Assembly: GCF_014636095.1 (NCBI RefSeq)
Contig: NZ_BMDV01000002.1
Coordinates: 398,811 to 462,810 of the forward strand
Direction of reading: 5' to 3'
From: Acinetobacter modestus
Lineage (GTDB): Bacteria > Pseudomonadota > Gammaproteobacteria > Pseudomonadales > Moraxellaceae
Length of the DNA stretch: 64,000 nt
A program made the translations under genes and the position numbers. The notes beneath the pieces were generated by a model, which saw only the letters and a program-made list of their open reading frames with translations, ran no database searches and had not been told where the DNA came from. Shown here piece by piece: positions 17,935-28,057 of the stretch (its first letter is position 1; each line of letters starts with the position of its first letter).

Positions 17935-20900
17935 ATGTTTCAACAAGAAATCTCTCAATTAAACCTACAACAATTCAAAGCAGGCGAAAAACGCTGGATT
18001 GGTTCCTTACTTGGATCATCAGCAGCATTATTATTCAAAGAAATTGCCACGCAAAGTTCAAATTTATATGTGATTGTTGCGAGAAATAATCAGCATCTTG
18101 CTCAGCTCGAAAGTGAACTTGAATTTTACGGGATAAAACCAACGATTTTTCCTGATTGGGAAATCTTGCCTTACGATCGTTTATCTCCGCATCAAGATAT
18201 TGTTTCTGAACGTTTGGCGATTTTAGCGAATATGCCACAAAAGGGTATTCTACTGGTTTCTGCAAGTACCTTAGCGCAACGTGTTGCACCGTACTCATGG
18301 GTGGTTGGTGAACACTTTGATATTAAAGTTGGACAACGACTCGATTTGGAAGCACAGAAAAAGCAACTGGTGCAGGCGGGTTATCGTTTGGTTGATACTG
18401 TTTATGATCATGGGGAATTTGCAGTTCGTGGCAGTATCATGGACATTTATGCATCTGGACAAGATCAACCGATTCGAATTGATTTATTTGATGATGAAAT
18501 TGAAAGCTTAAAATTTTTTGATCCAGAAACGCAAAGAACCACTGAATCTTTAAAAAACTTCACCGTTTTACCAGCAAAAGAATTTCCTTTAAAAGAGGGA
18601 CGTTCTACCTTTAGAGATCGTTACGCAGAAAGTTTTCCAACTGCGAATCCTAAGAAAAACCCAATTTATCAAGATGTACTTGAAGGAATTGCAACACCGG
18701 GATTAGAGTTCTATTTACCTTTATTCTTTGAGAAAAAGGTGATGGAAGCGCAAAGTATGCTTATGACATACTTACCAAAGAATTGCGTTGTCATTACAAA
18801 TAACGAAGTTGAAGATGAATTAATCAATTTTTGGAAAGAAGTGGTTCGTCGTTATGAAGATCGCCGTCATAACATCGACCAACCAATTCTTCCGCCTGAA
18901 GAACTTTTTTTAATGCCAAATCATGTGTTACAGGCATTAAACCAATTTCCAAGGATTTTAGCTTCAGCAGAAGCATTTGATGAAAAAGTAGGTGTTTTAA
19001 ATCTTGCAGCAGAACAACCACCAAAGCTTGCAGTTGATCCTAAAAAAGAACAGCCCTTTGAAGCAGTTAAACATTATATTGACCAAGTTAAACATCCTGT
19101 TTTATTGGTAGCAGAAAGCGCAGGTCGGCGTGAAACTTTAAAAGATGCATTACGTTCGGTTCTAGGCGAAATCCAAAATGTAGAGAGTTTTGTTCAATTT
19201 CAGAAAGACAAGCTACAAGTTGCAATCACAAGCGCGCCATTAGATCGTGGACTGGTGCTCAGCAATCAACTGTCAGTCATTTCTGAAAATCAACTTTATG
19301 AACATCGGGTAGTACAAAGACGTCGTAAGCGTCAACAAGAAGTTTCTGAAGAGTTTCTTGTTCGGAGTTTAACTGAACTCAGTATTGGCGCGCCTGTAGT
19401 ACATATCGATCATGGTGTTGGGCGTTATGCAGGCTTAATTACCTTAGAAATTGATCAACAGGATCATGAGTTTTTACAGCTCGATTATGCGGATGGTGCA
19501 AAAGTTTATGTGCCTGTCACCAATTTACACCTGATCAGTCGTTATAGTGGTGGCGATCCAGACTTAGCACCTTTGCATAAATTAGGTACAGATACATGGA
19601 GTAAAGCCAAGCGGAAAGCTTTAGAGCAAATCCATGATGTTGCGGCTGAGTTGTTACATATTCAGGCACGCCGTCAATCGAAACCGGGTTTTGCCTTTGA
19701 ATTGGATCATACTGGATATATGCAATTCTCCAGTGGCTTTGCCTATGAAGAGACTTTAGACCAAGCCAATGCGATTGAAGCAACCCTCCATGATATGCAG
19801 TTGGCGAAACCAATGGATCGTTTGGTCTGCGGTGATGTCGGTTTTGGTAAAACTGAAGTGGCGATGCGAGCAGCTTTTGTTGCAGTACAAAACAACAAGC
19901 AAGTTGCGGTATTAGTTCCTACTACGCTACTGGCACAGCAGCATTATGAGTCCTTTAAAGATCGTTTTGCTGATACAGCGGTGCGTATTGAAGTGCTGTC
20001 TCGTTTTGGTAGTAATAAAACGCATCTGAAAACGATTGAAGATTTAGCTGAAGGCAAAGTTGATATTGTGGTGGGAACGCATAAAATTCTGCAAGAAAAC
20101 ATTCAATTCAAAAACCTTGGATTAATGATTGTTGATGAGGAACATCGTTTTGGTGTTCGTGATAAAGAACGGATTAAAGCTTTACGTGCCGATGTGGATA
20201 TGCTGACACTAACGGCGACACCGATTCCACGAACTCTGAATATGGCATTCTCTGGGATGCGTGATCTTTCGATTATTGCAACGCCGCCTGCTCGCCGTTT
20301 AGCCGTCAAAACTTTTGTTCAAGAACATACGGATGACTCAATTAAAGAAGCGATTTTGCGTGAGTTGTTACGTGGTGGTCAGGTTTATTTATTACATAAT
20401 GAAGTTGAAACCATTGAAAGAGCAGCAGAAACGATTCGTAATTTAGTTCCAGAGGCACGTGTTGCAGTTGCACATGGACAAATGCGCGAACGTGAACTTG
20501 AGCAGGTCATGCAACAGTTCTATCACAAAGAATATAATGTTCTTGTATGTTCAACCATTATCGAAACGGGTATTGATGTACCCAATGCCAATACGATTAT
20601 CATTGAAAGAGCAGATAAGTTAGGTTTGGCGCAATTGCATCAATTACGTGGTCGTGTTGGGCGTTCGCATCACCAAGCGTATGCTTATTTATTGGTTCCA
20701 TCGCTAAAACATCTCAAAGGCGATGCAGAAAAGCGTCTTGATGCCATTCAACGTGCTTCAACACTGGGTGCAGGATTCATGCTTGCAACTGAAGATTTGG
20801 AGATTCGGGGTGCGGGTGAATTACTCGGTGAGCAGCAAAGTGGTTCGATGCAAGCGATTGGTTATAGCTTGTATATGGAAATGCTAGAGAAAGCGACCAA

Positions 20901-21396
20901 AGCCATCCAAAAAGGTAAAACGCCAAACTTTGATGCACCTTTGTCATTAACTGCTGAAATTAACCTACACATGCCTGCGCTGATTCCAGATGATTATCTA
21001 GGGGATGTTCATCAACGTCTGCTGTTTTACAAGCGTATTAGTAATACTGATACGCAAGAGAAACTTGATAATATTCGGATGGAACTCATTGATCGTTTTG
21101 GCATTCCACCTCAGTCAGTCAAACAATTGTTTAGTGTGCATCAATTACGTTTGAAGGCAGAGCAGCTAGGGATTACTAAGATTGATGTCAATAATAATGG
21201 TGGATACATTGAATTTTCGCCAGACACACCAGTGCAAGCAATCAGTATCATTCAATTAATGCAAAAGAATCCAACCCACTATCGTATGGAAGGTGGTCAA
21301 CGCTTAAAGATCACAGTGCAAATGGCTGAGTACGATAAGCGGATTCAGTTTATTGTTGATCTATTGAATAAACTACTCAACGAACTACATAGTTAG
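17935..21396 (+). CDS. mfd: Transcription-repair coupling factor Mfd
   Basis: About 1153 residues (a start at 17923 adds four). Mfd removes RNA polymerase stalled at DNA damage and recruits UvrA for nucleotide excision repair. The N-terminal UvrB-like part contains FPDWEILPYDRLSPH. The RNA-polymerase-interacting region holds HIDHGVGRYAGL. The RecG-like translocase has Walker A GDVGFGKTEV near residue 633, DEEH near 734, and LTLTATPIPRTL and QLRGRVGRS. The C-terminal TRCF domain ends at the stop. All expected domains are intact. Confidence 0.97.
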   Translation: MFQQEISQLNLQQFKAGEKRWIGSLLGSSAALLFKEIATQSSNLYVIVARNNQHLAQLESELEFYGIKPTIFPDWEILPYDRLSPHQDIVSERLAILANMPQKGILLVSASTLAQRVAPYSWVVGEHFDIKVGQRLDLEAQKKQLVQAGYRLVDTVYDHGEFAVRGSIMDIYASGQDQPIRIDLFDDEIESLKFFDPETQRTTESLKNFTVLPAKEFPLKEGRSTFRDRYAESFPTANPKKNPIYQDVLEGIATPGLEFYLPLFFEKKVMEAQSMLMTYLPKNCVVITNNEVEDELINFWKEVVRRYEDRRHNIDQPILPPEELFLMPNHVLQALNQFPRILASAEAFDEKVGVLNLAAEQPPKLAVDPKKEQPFEAVKHYIDQVKHPVLLVAESAGRRETLKDALRSVLGEIQNVESFVQFQKDKLQVAITSAPLDRGLVLSNQLSVISENQLYEHRVVQRRRKRQQEVSEEFLVRSLTELSIGAPVVHIDHGVGRYAGLITLEIDQQDHEFLQLDYADGAKVYVPVTNLHLISRYSGGDPDLAPLHKLGTDTWSKAKRKALEQIHDVAAELLHIQARRQSKPGFAFELDHTGYMQFSSGFAYEETLDQANAIEATLHDMQLAKPMDRLVCGDVGFGKTEVAMRAAFVAVQNNKQVAVLVPTTLLAQQHYESFKDRFADTAVRIEVLSRFGSNKTHLKTIEDLAEGKVDIVVGTHKILQENIQFKNLGLMIVDEEHRFGVRDKERIKALRADVDMLTLTATPIPRTLNMAFSGMRDLSIIATPPARRLAVKTFVQEHTDDSIKEAILRELLRGGQVYLLHNEVETIERAAETIRNLVPEARVAVAHGQMRERELEQVMQQFYHKEYNVLVCSTIIETGIDVPNANTIIIERADKLGLAQLHQLRGRVGRSHHQAYAYLLVPSLKHLKGDAEKRLDAIQRASTLGAGFMLATEDLEIRGAGELLGEQQSGSMQAIGYSLYMEMLEKATKAIQKGKTPNFDAPLSLTAEINLHMPALIPDDYLGDVHQRLLFYKRISNTDTQEKLDNIRMELIDRFGIPPQSVKQLFSVHQLRLKAEQLGITKIDVNNNGGYIEFSPDTPVQAISIIQLMQKNPTHYRMEGGQRLKITVQMAEYDKRIQFIVDLLNKLLNELHS

Positions 21397-21534
21397 TTGA
21401 AAAGTAAATTTTTTGCTGCATAATTAAACTACTTTGATTTTCTTTAAGCAAAGAATCTGTTTTTTGTCAGATGTTGATGTAATAAATAAAGAAAATCATT
21501 GTTATTTGTAATCAAACAGGTGACTAATAATACT

Positions 21535-21552
21535 CACATCAAAACTGATGTG
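21535..21552. promoter_or_regulatory. 18-bp palindrome upstream of the HIT gene
   Basis: CACATCA-aaac-TGATGTG lies 44 bp before the HIT start and next to a TAATACT that could be a -10 element. It could be an operator or a small hairpin; no regulator can be assigned. Confidence 0.35.
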
Positions 21553-21595
21553 ATAGTATTGACCATCATCATTATTCTGCATCATTTATAAAGAT

Positions 21596-22030
21596 ATGTT
21601 TAGTTTGCATCCACAACTTGCTCAAGATACATTTTTTGTAGGCGATTTTCCGCTTTCAACATGTCGTTTAATGAATGATATGCAATTTCCATGGTTGATT
21701 CTTGTACCACGTGTACCGGGAATTACCGAGTTATATGAATTAAGCCAAGCTGATCAAGAGCAGTTCTTGCGCGAATCTAGCTGGTTATCTAGTCAATTGT
21801 CACGGGTTTTTCGTGCAGACAAAATGAACGTTGCTGCATTAGGTAATGTTGTACCACAACTTCATTTTCATCATGTTGTGCGTTATCAAAATGATGTTGC
21901 GTGGCCGAAACCTGTTTGGGGCACGCCTGCGGTACCTTATAGTAATGATGTACTTGCGCATATGCGTCAAACCTTGATGCTTGCATTACGTGGTCAAGGC
22001 GATATGCCATTCGATTGGCGTATGGATTGA
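21596..22030 (+). CDS. HIT domain protein
   Basis: A 144-residue histidine-triad protein. The signature appears as VPQLHFHHVVRY, giving His-x-His-x-His-type spacing with a slightly altered last part, preceded by the usual LVPRVPGITELYELS. HIT proteins hydrolyse nucleotide phosphoramidates or dinucleotides; this branch is common in Gammaproteobacteria and lacks a defined substrate. Cytoplasmic. It stands between mfd and the cyclase gene, 49 bp upstream of the latter, and may be co-transcribed with it. Confidence 0.85.
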   Translation: MFSLHPQLAQDTFFVGDFPLSTCRLMNDMQFPWLILVPRVPGITELYELSQADQEQFLRESSWLSSQLSRVFRADKMNVAALGNVVPQLHFHHVVRYQNDVAWPKPVWGTPAVPYSNDVLAHMRQTLMLALRGQGDMPFDWRMD

Positions 22031-22079
22031 TGGAAATATAAAATAAAAACAATCTTCTATAATAAGGAAGGAGGATAGG

Positions 22080-23516
22080 GTGCCACTAGATAGGTTAATA
22101 GATAAAGAACCTAGACAGTTCGCTTATTTTCATCGTTTGATGGGATATTCGATATTGTCATTGATTTTGGTAATTTATACATTTACCGCACCGAGTGCTA
22201 ACTATCAGCTTTACATCCTTCCTTTATTACTGATTCATTTCCTAATCTGTCCTAAATTAGACAACTGGCTCCAATACAAATTTGATAAGAATACTGAAAA
22301 AAACGTACTTTTTGCTTTTGAAGCGGTCATCGTTGCGATTGTACTTGCAGGGTTACACCTAAGTTTAGTTCCTACTTTTACGATTTTATTTGGACTTCTT
22401 TACGTTGGTTTAAATAATAAAATTACACTCCCTGTTGCGTGTTTAATCGGACTGATCGGTGTTCTCACTTTTTACTTTTGTACTTTTGCAATTTTTGGTG
22501 CTGAAGAATATTTCGAACCTACAAATCCAGAACTGACTGTTGTTAGTTTATTTGGTTTAATGATGTTTATTGTGATTGGTAACTATTATCAACATAGAAG
22601 AATCAATATTTTAGGGCAACAGCGTCAGCATTATCATAACCAAATGACACGCTACATTGCTTTTGCTAACCAATTGAGTCGATATGCGCCATTACAATTA
22701 TGGCAGTCGATCATGCGTGGGGAAGCTGAAGCTAAAATTGAATACAAACGTAAGAAATTAACCATTTTCTTCTCCGATATTCAAGGGTTTACTGAACTTT
22801 CAGAAAGCCTTATTCCTGATGATTTAGCTTTTTTACTTAATGATTATTTAAGTCATATGACTGAAATAGCAAAACAGTATGAAGCAACCGTTGATAAGTT
22901 TATGGGCGATGCGATTCTCATCTTCTTCGGTGATCCAAATTCTCAGGGTGTTGAACAAGATGCGAAGTCTTGTGTAGAAATGGCGATCGCAATGCGTCAG
23001 CAAATGAAATTGTTGCGTGAGCGTTGGAAGAAAATGGGCTATCCAGCATTGCACATTCGAATGGGTATTAGTACGGGTTATTGTCACGTAGGCAACTACG
23101 GGGCTTCGCATCGTATGGCTTACACCATTGTTGGTCGTGATGTTAATTTAGCAGCACGTTTGCAGTCTGCTGCTGAAGTTGATGAAATCTTAATTGCGGA
23201 TGACACTCACCAACTGATTAAAGGTGAGTTTTTGTGTGTACCGAAAGTGCCAATTTATTTAAAAGGGATTCAAGGACCTGTTAAAACTTGGCAGGTAATG
23301 GAAAAATTCACAGGTAAGAAATCCGATACACAAAAATGGTTTGATTTCGATTATAAAGGCTTCCATCTGGTCTTGAACTTAGAGGAAGTGCAGAATTATG
23401 AATATCCAGAATTAGTTGAAATTTTGGAGAATATGGTTCAGCGTATCAAAACACAACAAAAAATTACCAATGCTCAGGGTATTCCAAAACTGACTTTGGA
23501 TGATGAAGTAAGATAA
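22080..23516 (+). CDS. Class III adenylate/guanylate cyclase, membrane-bound
   Basis: A 478-residue protein starting at GTG with a strong AAGGAGG-type ribosome-binding site. Six hydrophobic helices fill residues about 20-175. A short linker leads to a class III catalytic domain from about residue 225: the metal-binding Asp in FFSDIQGFTELS, the second Asp in KFMGDAILIFFGDP, and the transition-state Asn/Arg in GRDVNLAARLQ. It makes cAMP from ATP at the inner-membrane face. It is likely the major cAMP source in this genus, acting with a Vfr/Crp-type regulator (family inference). Confidence 0.9.
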   Translation: MPLDRLIDKEPRQFAYFHRLMGYSILSLILVIYTFTAPSANYQLYILPLLLIHFLICPKLDNWLQYKFDKNTEKNVLFAFEAVIVAIVLAGLHLSLVPTFTILFGLLYVGLNNKITLPVACLIGLIGVLTFYFCTFAIFGAEEYFEPTNPELTVVSLFGLMMFIVIGNYYQHRRINILGQQRQHYHNQMTRYIAFANQLSRYAPLQLWQSIMRGEAEAKIEYKRKKLTIFFSDIQGFTELSESLIPDDLAFLLNDYLSHMTEIAKQYEATVDKFMGDAILIFFGDPNSQGVEQDAKSCVEMAIAMRQQMKLLRERWKKMGYPALHIRMGISTGYCHVGNYGASHRMAYTIVGRDVNLAARLQSAAEVDEILIADDTHQLIKGEFLCVPKVPIYLKGIQGPVKTWQVMEKFTGKKSDTQKWFDFDYKGFHLVLNLEEVQNYEYPELVEILENMVQRIKTQQKITNAQGIPKLTLDDEVR

Positions 23517-23549
23517 AAACATTCAATAATTAATTATAGAGTTGAAATA

Positions 23550-24320
23550 ATGTCTGCATTCGTTTCACAGTATCCAGTGGCTATTGATGAGAGTATGGTG
23601 GGTGAGTATCCTGCTTTGGTAAAGTCAGGTGCAGGTTATTTTTATGATGATGTTCTTGAATATCGAGTTTGGTGTCATCCAGAACGTGGTGCGCTAGATG
23701 AATATGAGGGGCAAGATTATTATTGTGCATTTTCCAGTTATGAAGATGCTCAACAGTTTTCCGAACAAACTGCGGGAGCGGAACATCCTTTGGTTTTGAT
23801 ACGTCAAAGCTGCTGGATTAATGAACCTCAAACAGGCGTATTTACTGCTGACCGTGGAGAACGTCTAACTGAATGGCAAGTAATCTGGTTGAATAATGCA
23901 AAACGTCAAGATGGTGATATTGAAAATTTCTTTGCGGAACGGGGAATTGCATTTACAGGCTATCAGGAAGTGATGGATGCGACTCCTTTCACCAGAGATT
24001 TTAATCCGCAAGCATACAAAGCATTCCCACAATATTTAGGGGTTATTGCGTGTTCTTGTGTCATTGATGGAAAATTGCCAATACGCTGGGTATCTCATGC
24101 AGGCGGAGATTGGCAAATGTATTGTCATGTGGATGCACATGATTTTTCTGAAAATAGTTTGGATTTTGAGCAAAATATTCAATTGACCAATATGGCACAA
24201 TTACTCAAATATAATCCAGATTTGCAAATATTATATGATCTACCTATAGATAAAGGTGCTTATAGAGATCATGTGGAGTCTATTTGGCAATATTTTGATG
24301 ATTATGATGTTGATCAATAA
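23550..24320 (+). CDS. Conserved hypothetical protein
   Basis: A 256-residue acidic soluble protein with many aromatic residues (for example YYCAFSSYEDAQQFSE and WCHPERGALDEYEG) and no signal peptide or membrane helix. The central part, ERLTEWQVIWLNNAKRQDG, resembles linkers seen in proteins sometimes annotated as GNAT acetyltransferases, but I see no acetyl-CoA-binding motif and make no functional claim. It starts 33 bp after the cyclase gene on the same strand, so the two are probably co-transcribed. A terminator follows at 24329-24366. Confidence 0.7.
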   Translation: MSAFVSQYPVAIDESMVGEYPALVKSGAGYFYDDVLEYRVWCHPERGALDEYEGQDYYCAFSSYEDAQQFSEQTAGAEHPLVLIRQSCWINEPQTGVFTADRGERLTEWQVIWLNNAKRQDGDIENFFAERGIAFTGYQEVMDATPFTRDFNPQAYKAFPQYLGVIACSCVIDGKLPIRWVSHAGGDWQMYCHVDAHDFSENSLDFEQNIQLTNMAQLLKYNPDLQILYDLPIDKGAYRDHVESIWQYFDDYDVDQ

Positions 24321-24328
24321 ATTTAAAT

Positions 24329-24366
24329 TAAAAAAACTCCTCTAATAAAGAGGAGTTCTTTTATGG
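24329..24366. terminator. Bidirectional terminator closing the isc operon
   Basis: AACTCCTCT-aataa-AGAGGAGTT, with A6 on the left and TTCTTTT on the right. It serves both the rightward cyclase unit and the leftward isc operon. Confidence 0.88.
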
Positions 24367-24373
24367 ATAAAGC

Positions 24374-24712
24374 TTAGTGATTTTCCGAAGCATGATTAAT
24401 CGTATATTTCGGAATTTCAATTTCTAAATCTTCATCAACGATCTCAACTTGACATGACAGGCGAGAGTCAGGTTCTAAGCCCCATGCACGATCAAGTAGA
24501 TCCGCTTCAACATCGTTCATTTCTTCAAGGCTATCGAATCCTTTACGAACAATCACGTGGCAAGTCGTACATGCCGCAGACATGTCGCAAGCATGTTCAA
24601 TTTTAATGCCTTGTTTCAATAAGCTTTGGCATAAATTGGCGTTTTGTTCGACTTCAAATTCTGCACCTTCAGGGCAAATGAGTGCATGAGGAAGAACTTT
24701 AATACGTGGCAT
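24374..24712 (-). CDS. fdx: ISC-system [2Fe-2S] ferredoxin
   Basis: A 112-residue adrenodoxin-type ferredoxin, last gene of the isc operon. The cluster ligands are visible as three Cys in the CDMSAACTTCHVIV segment and a fourth in SRLSCQ. It supplies electrons for iron-sulfur cluster assembly on IscU. I use MPRIKVLPHA as the start; the annotated frame can extend three codons further. The 17-bp gap to hscA supports co-transcription. Confidence 0.95.
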   Translation of the reverse strand: MPRIKVLPHALICPEGAEFEVEQNANLCQSLLKQGIKIEHACDMSAACTTCHVIVRKGFDSLEEMNDVEADLLDRAWGLEPDSRLSCQVEIVDEDLEIEIPKYTINHASENH

Positions 24713-24729
24713 ATTGATCACCTATACCT

Positions 24730-26589
24730 TTAGTTTGAGTTTGACCAATCTTCAAGTTTTGTACCTTTTAAGGCATGGTCAATATGTCGATTCATACGAA
24801 GTGCTGCAAAGGCATCGCTGTGAATTTTAAGTTGTTGAACGGCATGTTCAATCGCTGCAAGCTCATCGGTTTTAAGACGAGCTTTTAACGCTTCAGCAGC
24901 AAGAATTAGATCTCGTGCTTGTTGCTGAGAGAGTAAATCGGTATCTGCTTTTAACGCTTGTTCTAAAGCTTCCAACTCACGTTGTGCTTCCACTTTTGTT
25001 TCTTGCAGATGGCGCAATTGTTTGTCTTCTTCCGCATGTTGGAAACCTTCAACCAAGAGGCGTTCAGTATCCGCTGCAGATAGACCATAAGATGGTTTGA
25101 TATCAATTTGCGCTTGAACACCAGAAGTAGTTTCTTTCGCAGATACTGTCAGTAAGCCATCCGCATCAACTTGGAAGGTCACTTCAATCCGTGCTTGACC
25201 AGCAGTCATTGGTGGGATGCCATGTAAAACAAAACGACCCAATGAGCGACAATGCTCGACTAAATCACGTTCACCTTGTACCACATGAATCAACATCGCT
25301 GTTTGACCATCTTGATAAGTGGTGAATTCTTGACGGCGAGCTACAGGGATTGCGGTGTTTCGTGAAATCAAACGTTCAACCAATCCACCCATGGTTTCTA
25401 GACCAAGAGAAAGTGGCGTGACATCAAGTAATAATGAGCCATCTTGACTGTTGCCTATGAGCTGGTTGGCGGTAATAGATGCGCCAATTGCAACGACTTC
25501 ATCAGGATTGATAGTACAGAGTGGTTCACGTTCAAATAATTCGTGTACAGCTTTTTGTACGGCATACGAACGTGTTGAACCACCTACTAAAACCACATGT
25601 TCGATTTCATCGAGTTCAAGTTTCGCATCACGCAGTACACGTTTACATACACTCATGGTTTTATCGAGTGCAACTTGAATAATCGATTCAAAAGTTGGGC
25701 GATCTAAAGTGAGGCGATCATCCAGTAGTTTTAATTCAGCAGCTTCATGATTTGTTAAGTATTCTTTGGCTTGGCGCGCTGCAACAACAAAAACAGCATA
25801 TTCTTCATCGCTTAGAGTTTCGATATTAAGCTGTTTTTTTGCCCATTTCACGATTAGGCGGTCAAGGTCATCACCACCAAGTGCGGTATGTCCACCTGTT
25901 GCGAGAACTTCAAAGACACCTTGTGAGAAACGTAAAATTGAAACGTCAAATGTACCGCCACCTAGGTCGTAAATCACGTAGTTACGATCGGTACTCAAGT
26001 TGGTATCTTGGTCTAATCCATAGGCAACAGCTGCCGCAGTGGGTTCATTCAGCAAACGTAAAACATTTAAACCTGCAAGTTGAGCAGCATCACGTGTCGC
26101 TTGGCGTTGTGCTTCATCAAAATATGCTGGAACAGTGATCACTGCACCGTTGATAGGGTTGTTGAGGCTTGCTTCGGCACGGTCTTTTAACTGTTTTAAA
26201 ATGTCAGCAGAAATTTCGACAGGCGTTTTGCGACCAGCAGCAGTTTCAAATGCTGGCATCTCATTTTCTGCACCAACAAGTGTATACGGATGCTGGAATT
26301 TGATATCTGCTTGTGAGCGACCCATAAAACGTTTTACTGAAACAACAGTATTTTTGGGGTCAGTCATCATAAACGGCTTGGCTTCATAACCAAACGTCGT
26401 TGAATCTTTTGCGTAATGAACAATCGATGGTAGTAGTACACGATCTTTATCATCTTGCAGAACTTTCGGTTTTCCCGATAGCACTGTCGCCACTAAAGAG
26501 TGGGTTGTCCCTAAGTCAATACCGATCGCAATACGATGTTGATGCGGAGCAGTAGATTGACCTGGTTCAGCAATTTGCAAAAGTGCCAT
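24730..26589 (-). CDS. hscA: Fe-S assembly chaperone HscA
   Basis: A 619-residue Hsp70-type ATPase specialised for iron-sulfur cluster transfer from IscU. It has the actin-like N-terminus ([15 protein letters not shown]), the second phosphate loop ([12 protein letters not shown]) and the adenosine motif ([15 protein letters not shown]). The substrate-binding domain follows at about residues 390-510, with a helical lid after it. It works with HscB. It lies 38 bp after hscB and directly before fdx in the isc operon. Length matches E. coli HscA (616). Confidence 0.96.
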   Translation of the reverse strand: MALLQIAEPGQSTAPHQHRIAIGIDLGTTHSLVATVLSGKPKVLQDDKDRVLLPSIVHYAKDSTTFGYEAKPFMMTDPKNTVVSVKRFMGRSQADIKFQHPYTLVGAENEMPAFETAAGRKTPVEISADILKQLKDRAEASLNNPINGAVITVPAYFDEAQRQATRDAAQLAGLNVLRLLNEPTAAAVAYGLDQDTNLSTDRNYVIYDLGGGTFDVSILRFSQGVFEVLATGGHTALGGDDLDRLIVKWAKKQLNIETLSDEEYAVFVVAARQAKEYLTNHEAAELKLLDDRLTLDRPTFESIIQVALDKTMSVCKRVLRDAKLELDEIEHVVLVGGSTRSYAVQKAVHELFEREPLCTINPDEVVAIGASITANQLIGNSQDGSLLLDVTPLSLGLETMGGLVERLISRNTAIPVARRQEFTTYQDGQTAMLIHVVQGERDLVEHCRSLGRFVLHGIPPMTAGQARIEVTFQVDADGLLTVSAKETTSGVQAQIDIKPSYGLSAADTERLLVEGFQHAEEDKQLRHLQETKVEAQRELEALEQALKADTDLLSQQQARDLILAAEALKARLKTDELAAIEHAVQQLKIHSDAFAALRMNRHIDHALKGTKLEDWSNSN

Positions 26590-26627
26590 GCGTGAGGTAT
26601 CCCTTGAAAATATTCGGTAACAGCGGA

Positions 26628-27146
26628 TTAAAAATCATCATCGAGATCGAAGCTGTCTTCTTCGTCCAACATACGATCTTCAGCTTTATCAATATCATTC
26701 ATTACACGTTGAAAAAAACGTAGTTTACGAACGGTATCACGAGCCTCAGCCCAGTCTTCTTCAGCAAAATCGATTTTAAATTCACGAACTAACCCGTCAA
26801 TCCATTGCTGAACTTCAACTTTTAAGGTACTAAGTTGCTCGGTAGAGGTGGCCTCATCAAGCTGTTCACGCATTTCGAGTGCAGATTGTAAAAATTCAAA
26901 ATCGCTAATGGATTGATCCAAGTGATGATCTTGTTTTTTTAAGCCAAGTAAATACGCCGCACGACTATCAACTTGTGAGAGCACTTTATACGCTTGATTG
27001 ATTTCACTCGACTTGATCAATGCTTGATCTTTGTCAGTGGCTTTATCGGGATGATATTGCTGTTGCAAACTTAAAAATTGTTTTTTTAAAGCTGCTAAAT
27101 CTATATCGAGTGCTTCTGGTAATTGGAACAACTCAAAATGATTCAT
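26628..27146 (-). CDS. hscB: Fe-S assembly co-chaperone HscB
   Basis: A 172-residue J-protein. The J domain (about residues 1-75) has the HPD tripeptide in [12 protein letters not shown], and the C-terminal three-helix domain binds IscU. HscB delivers IscU to HscA and stimulates its ATPase. The C-terminus is unusually acidic ([17 protein letters not shown]). It lies between iscA and hscA, as in the standard gammaproteobacterial isc operon. Confidence 0.95.
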   Translation of the reverse strand: MNHFELFQLPEALDIDLAALKKQFLSLQQQYHPDKATDKDQALIKSSEINQAYKVLSQVDSRAAYLLGLKKQDHHLDQSISDFEFLQSALEMREQLDEATSTEQLSTLKVEVQQWIDGLVREFKIDFAEEDWAEARDTVRKLRFFQRVMNDIDKAEDRMLDEEDSFDLDDDF

Positions 27147-27229
27147 GGGAGATGAATTCCGCTATTAATAAATACGTTAAAACAGTGCGGAACACACTGT
27201 TTTGACGAAAAGAAAGAGGGTGTTGCTAG

Positions 27230-27550
27230 TTAGACGGTAAATGATTCACCGCAACCACATTCACCTTTTTGGTTAGGGTTGTTAAATTCAAAGCCTTCAT
27301 TCAAACCATTTTTCACATAATCCATCTCTAAACCATTGAGATAAACGAGGCTTTTAGGGTCAACAAAAACTTTAACACCGAGTTGTTCAAACACTTGATC
27401 ATGTGTATCGATATCATCGACAAACTCAAGTACATAAGCCAACCCAGAACAACCCGAAGTTTTCACACCAATACGAATGCCTTCACCCTTACCGCGGTTT
27501 TGCAGGTAATTGCTGATGTGAGTCGCAGCATTTTCAGTTAAATGGATCAT
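27230..27550 (-). CDS. iscA: A-type Fe-S carrier IscA
   Basis: A 106-residue A-type carrier with the three expected cysteines: one in [11 protein letters not shown] and two in [11 protein letters not shown] at the C-terminus. It carries or delivers Fe-S clusters or iron between IscU and target proteins. It lies 29 bp after iscU in the isc operon. Length and motifs match IscA (107 in E. coli); ErpA is excluded by the operon position. Confidence 0.95.
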   Translation of the reverse strand: MIHLTENAATHISNYLQNRGKGEGIRIGVKTSGCSGLAYVLEFVDDIDTHDQVFEQLGVKVFVDPKSLVYLNGLEMDYVKNGLNEGFEFNNPNQKGECGCGESFTV

Positions 27551-27579
27551 GAAAACTCCAATATTATTTCGGTCATCAA

Positions 27580-27966
27580 TTAAGCTTTCGCTTTCTTACC
27601 ACGATAGTCTTCAATCGCAGCTTTGATTGCATCTTCAGCCAATACAGAGCAGTGTACTTTTACTGGTGGAAGCGCAAGCTCAGTCGCAATATCAATATTT
27701 TTGATTGCTTGAGCTTCATCAAGCGTTTTACCTTTTAACCATTCAGTTACAAGAGAGCTTGATGCGATTGCAGAACCACAGCCGTAAGTTTTGAAGCGAG
27801 CTTCTTCAATTACGCCATTGTCATCGACTTGAATTTGTAAACGCATCACGTCGCCACATGCAGGTGCGCCGACCATACCTGTACCTACGTTTTCTGCATT
27901 TTTGTCTAATACACCAACATTACGAGGGTTTTCGTAATGATCAATTACCTTTTCGCTATAAGCCAT
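27580..27966 (-). CDS. iscU: Fe-S cluster scaffold IscU
   Basis: A 128-residue scaffold on which [2Fe-2S] clusters are built from IscS-derived sulfur. All three ligand cysteines are present, in [23 protein letters not shown] and [11 protein letters not shown]. The HscA-recognition motif LPPVK immediately precedes the third Cys. Length equals the E. coli protein. It follows iscS by 91 bp, the largest gap inside this operon. Confidence 0.96.
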   Translation of the reverse strand: MAYSEKVIDHYENPRNVGVLDKNAENVGTGMVGAPACGDVMRLQIQVDDNGVIEEARFKTYGCGSAIASSSLVTEWLKGKTLDEAQAIKNIDIATELALPPVKVHCSVLAEDAIKAAIEDYRGKKAKA

Positions 27967-28057
27967 GTCGCTTCTCCAAACCTCGGGGTCAGCCTAATAT
28001 TAATATGAGGGTTAAAACACTGTTTTCAATGAAGAGTTCAATTCAAACTACAATGAA

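Noticed and set aside
25839..26138. Plus-strand frames opposite hscA
   Set aside because: They are antisense shadows of a strongly conserved gene with no start signals.
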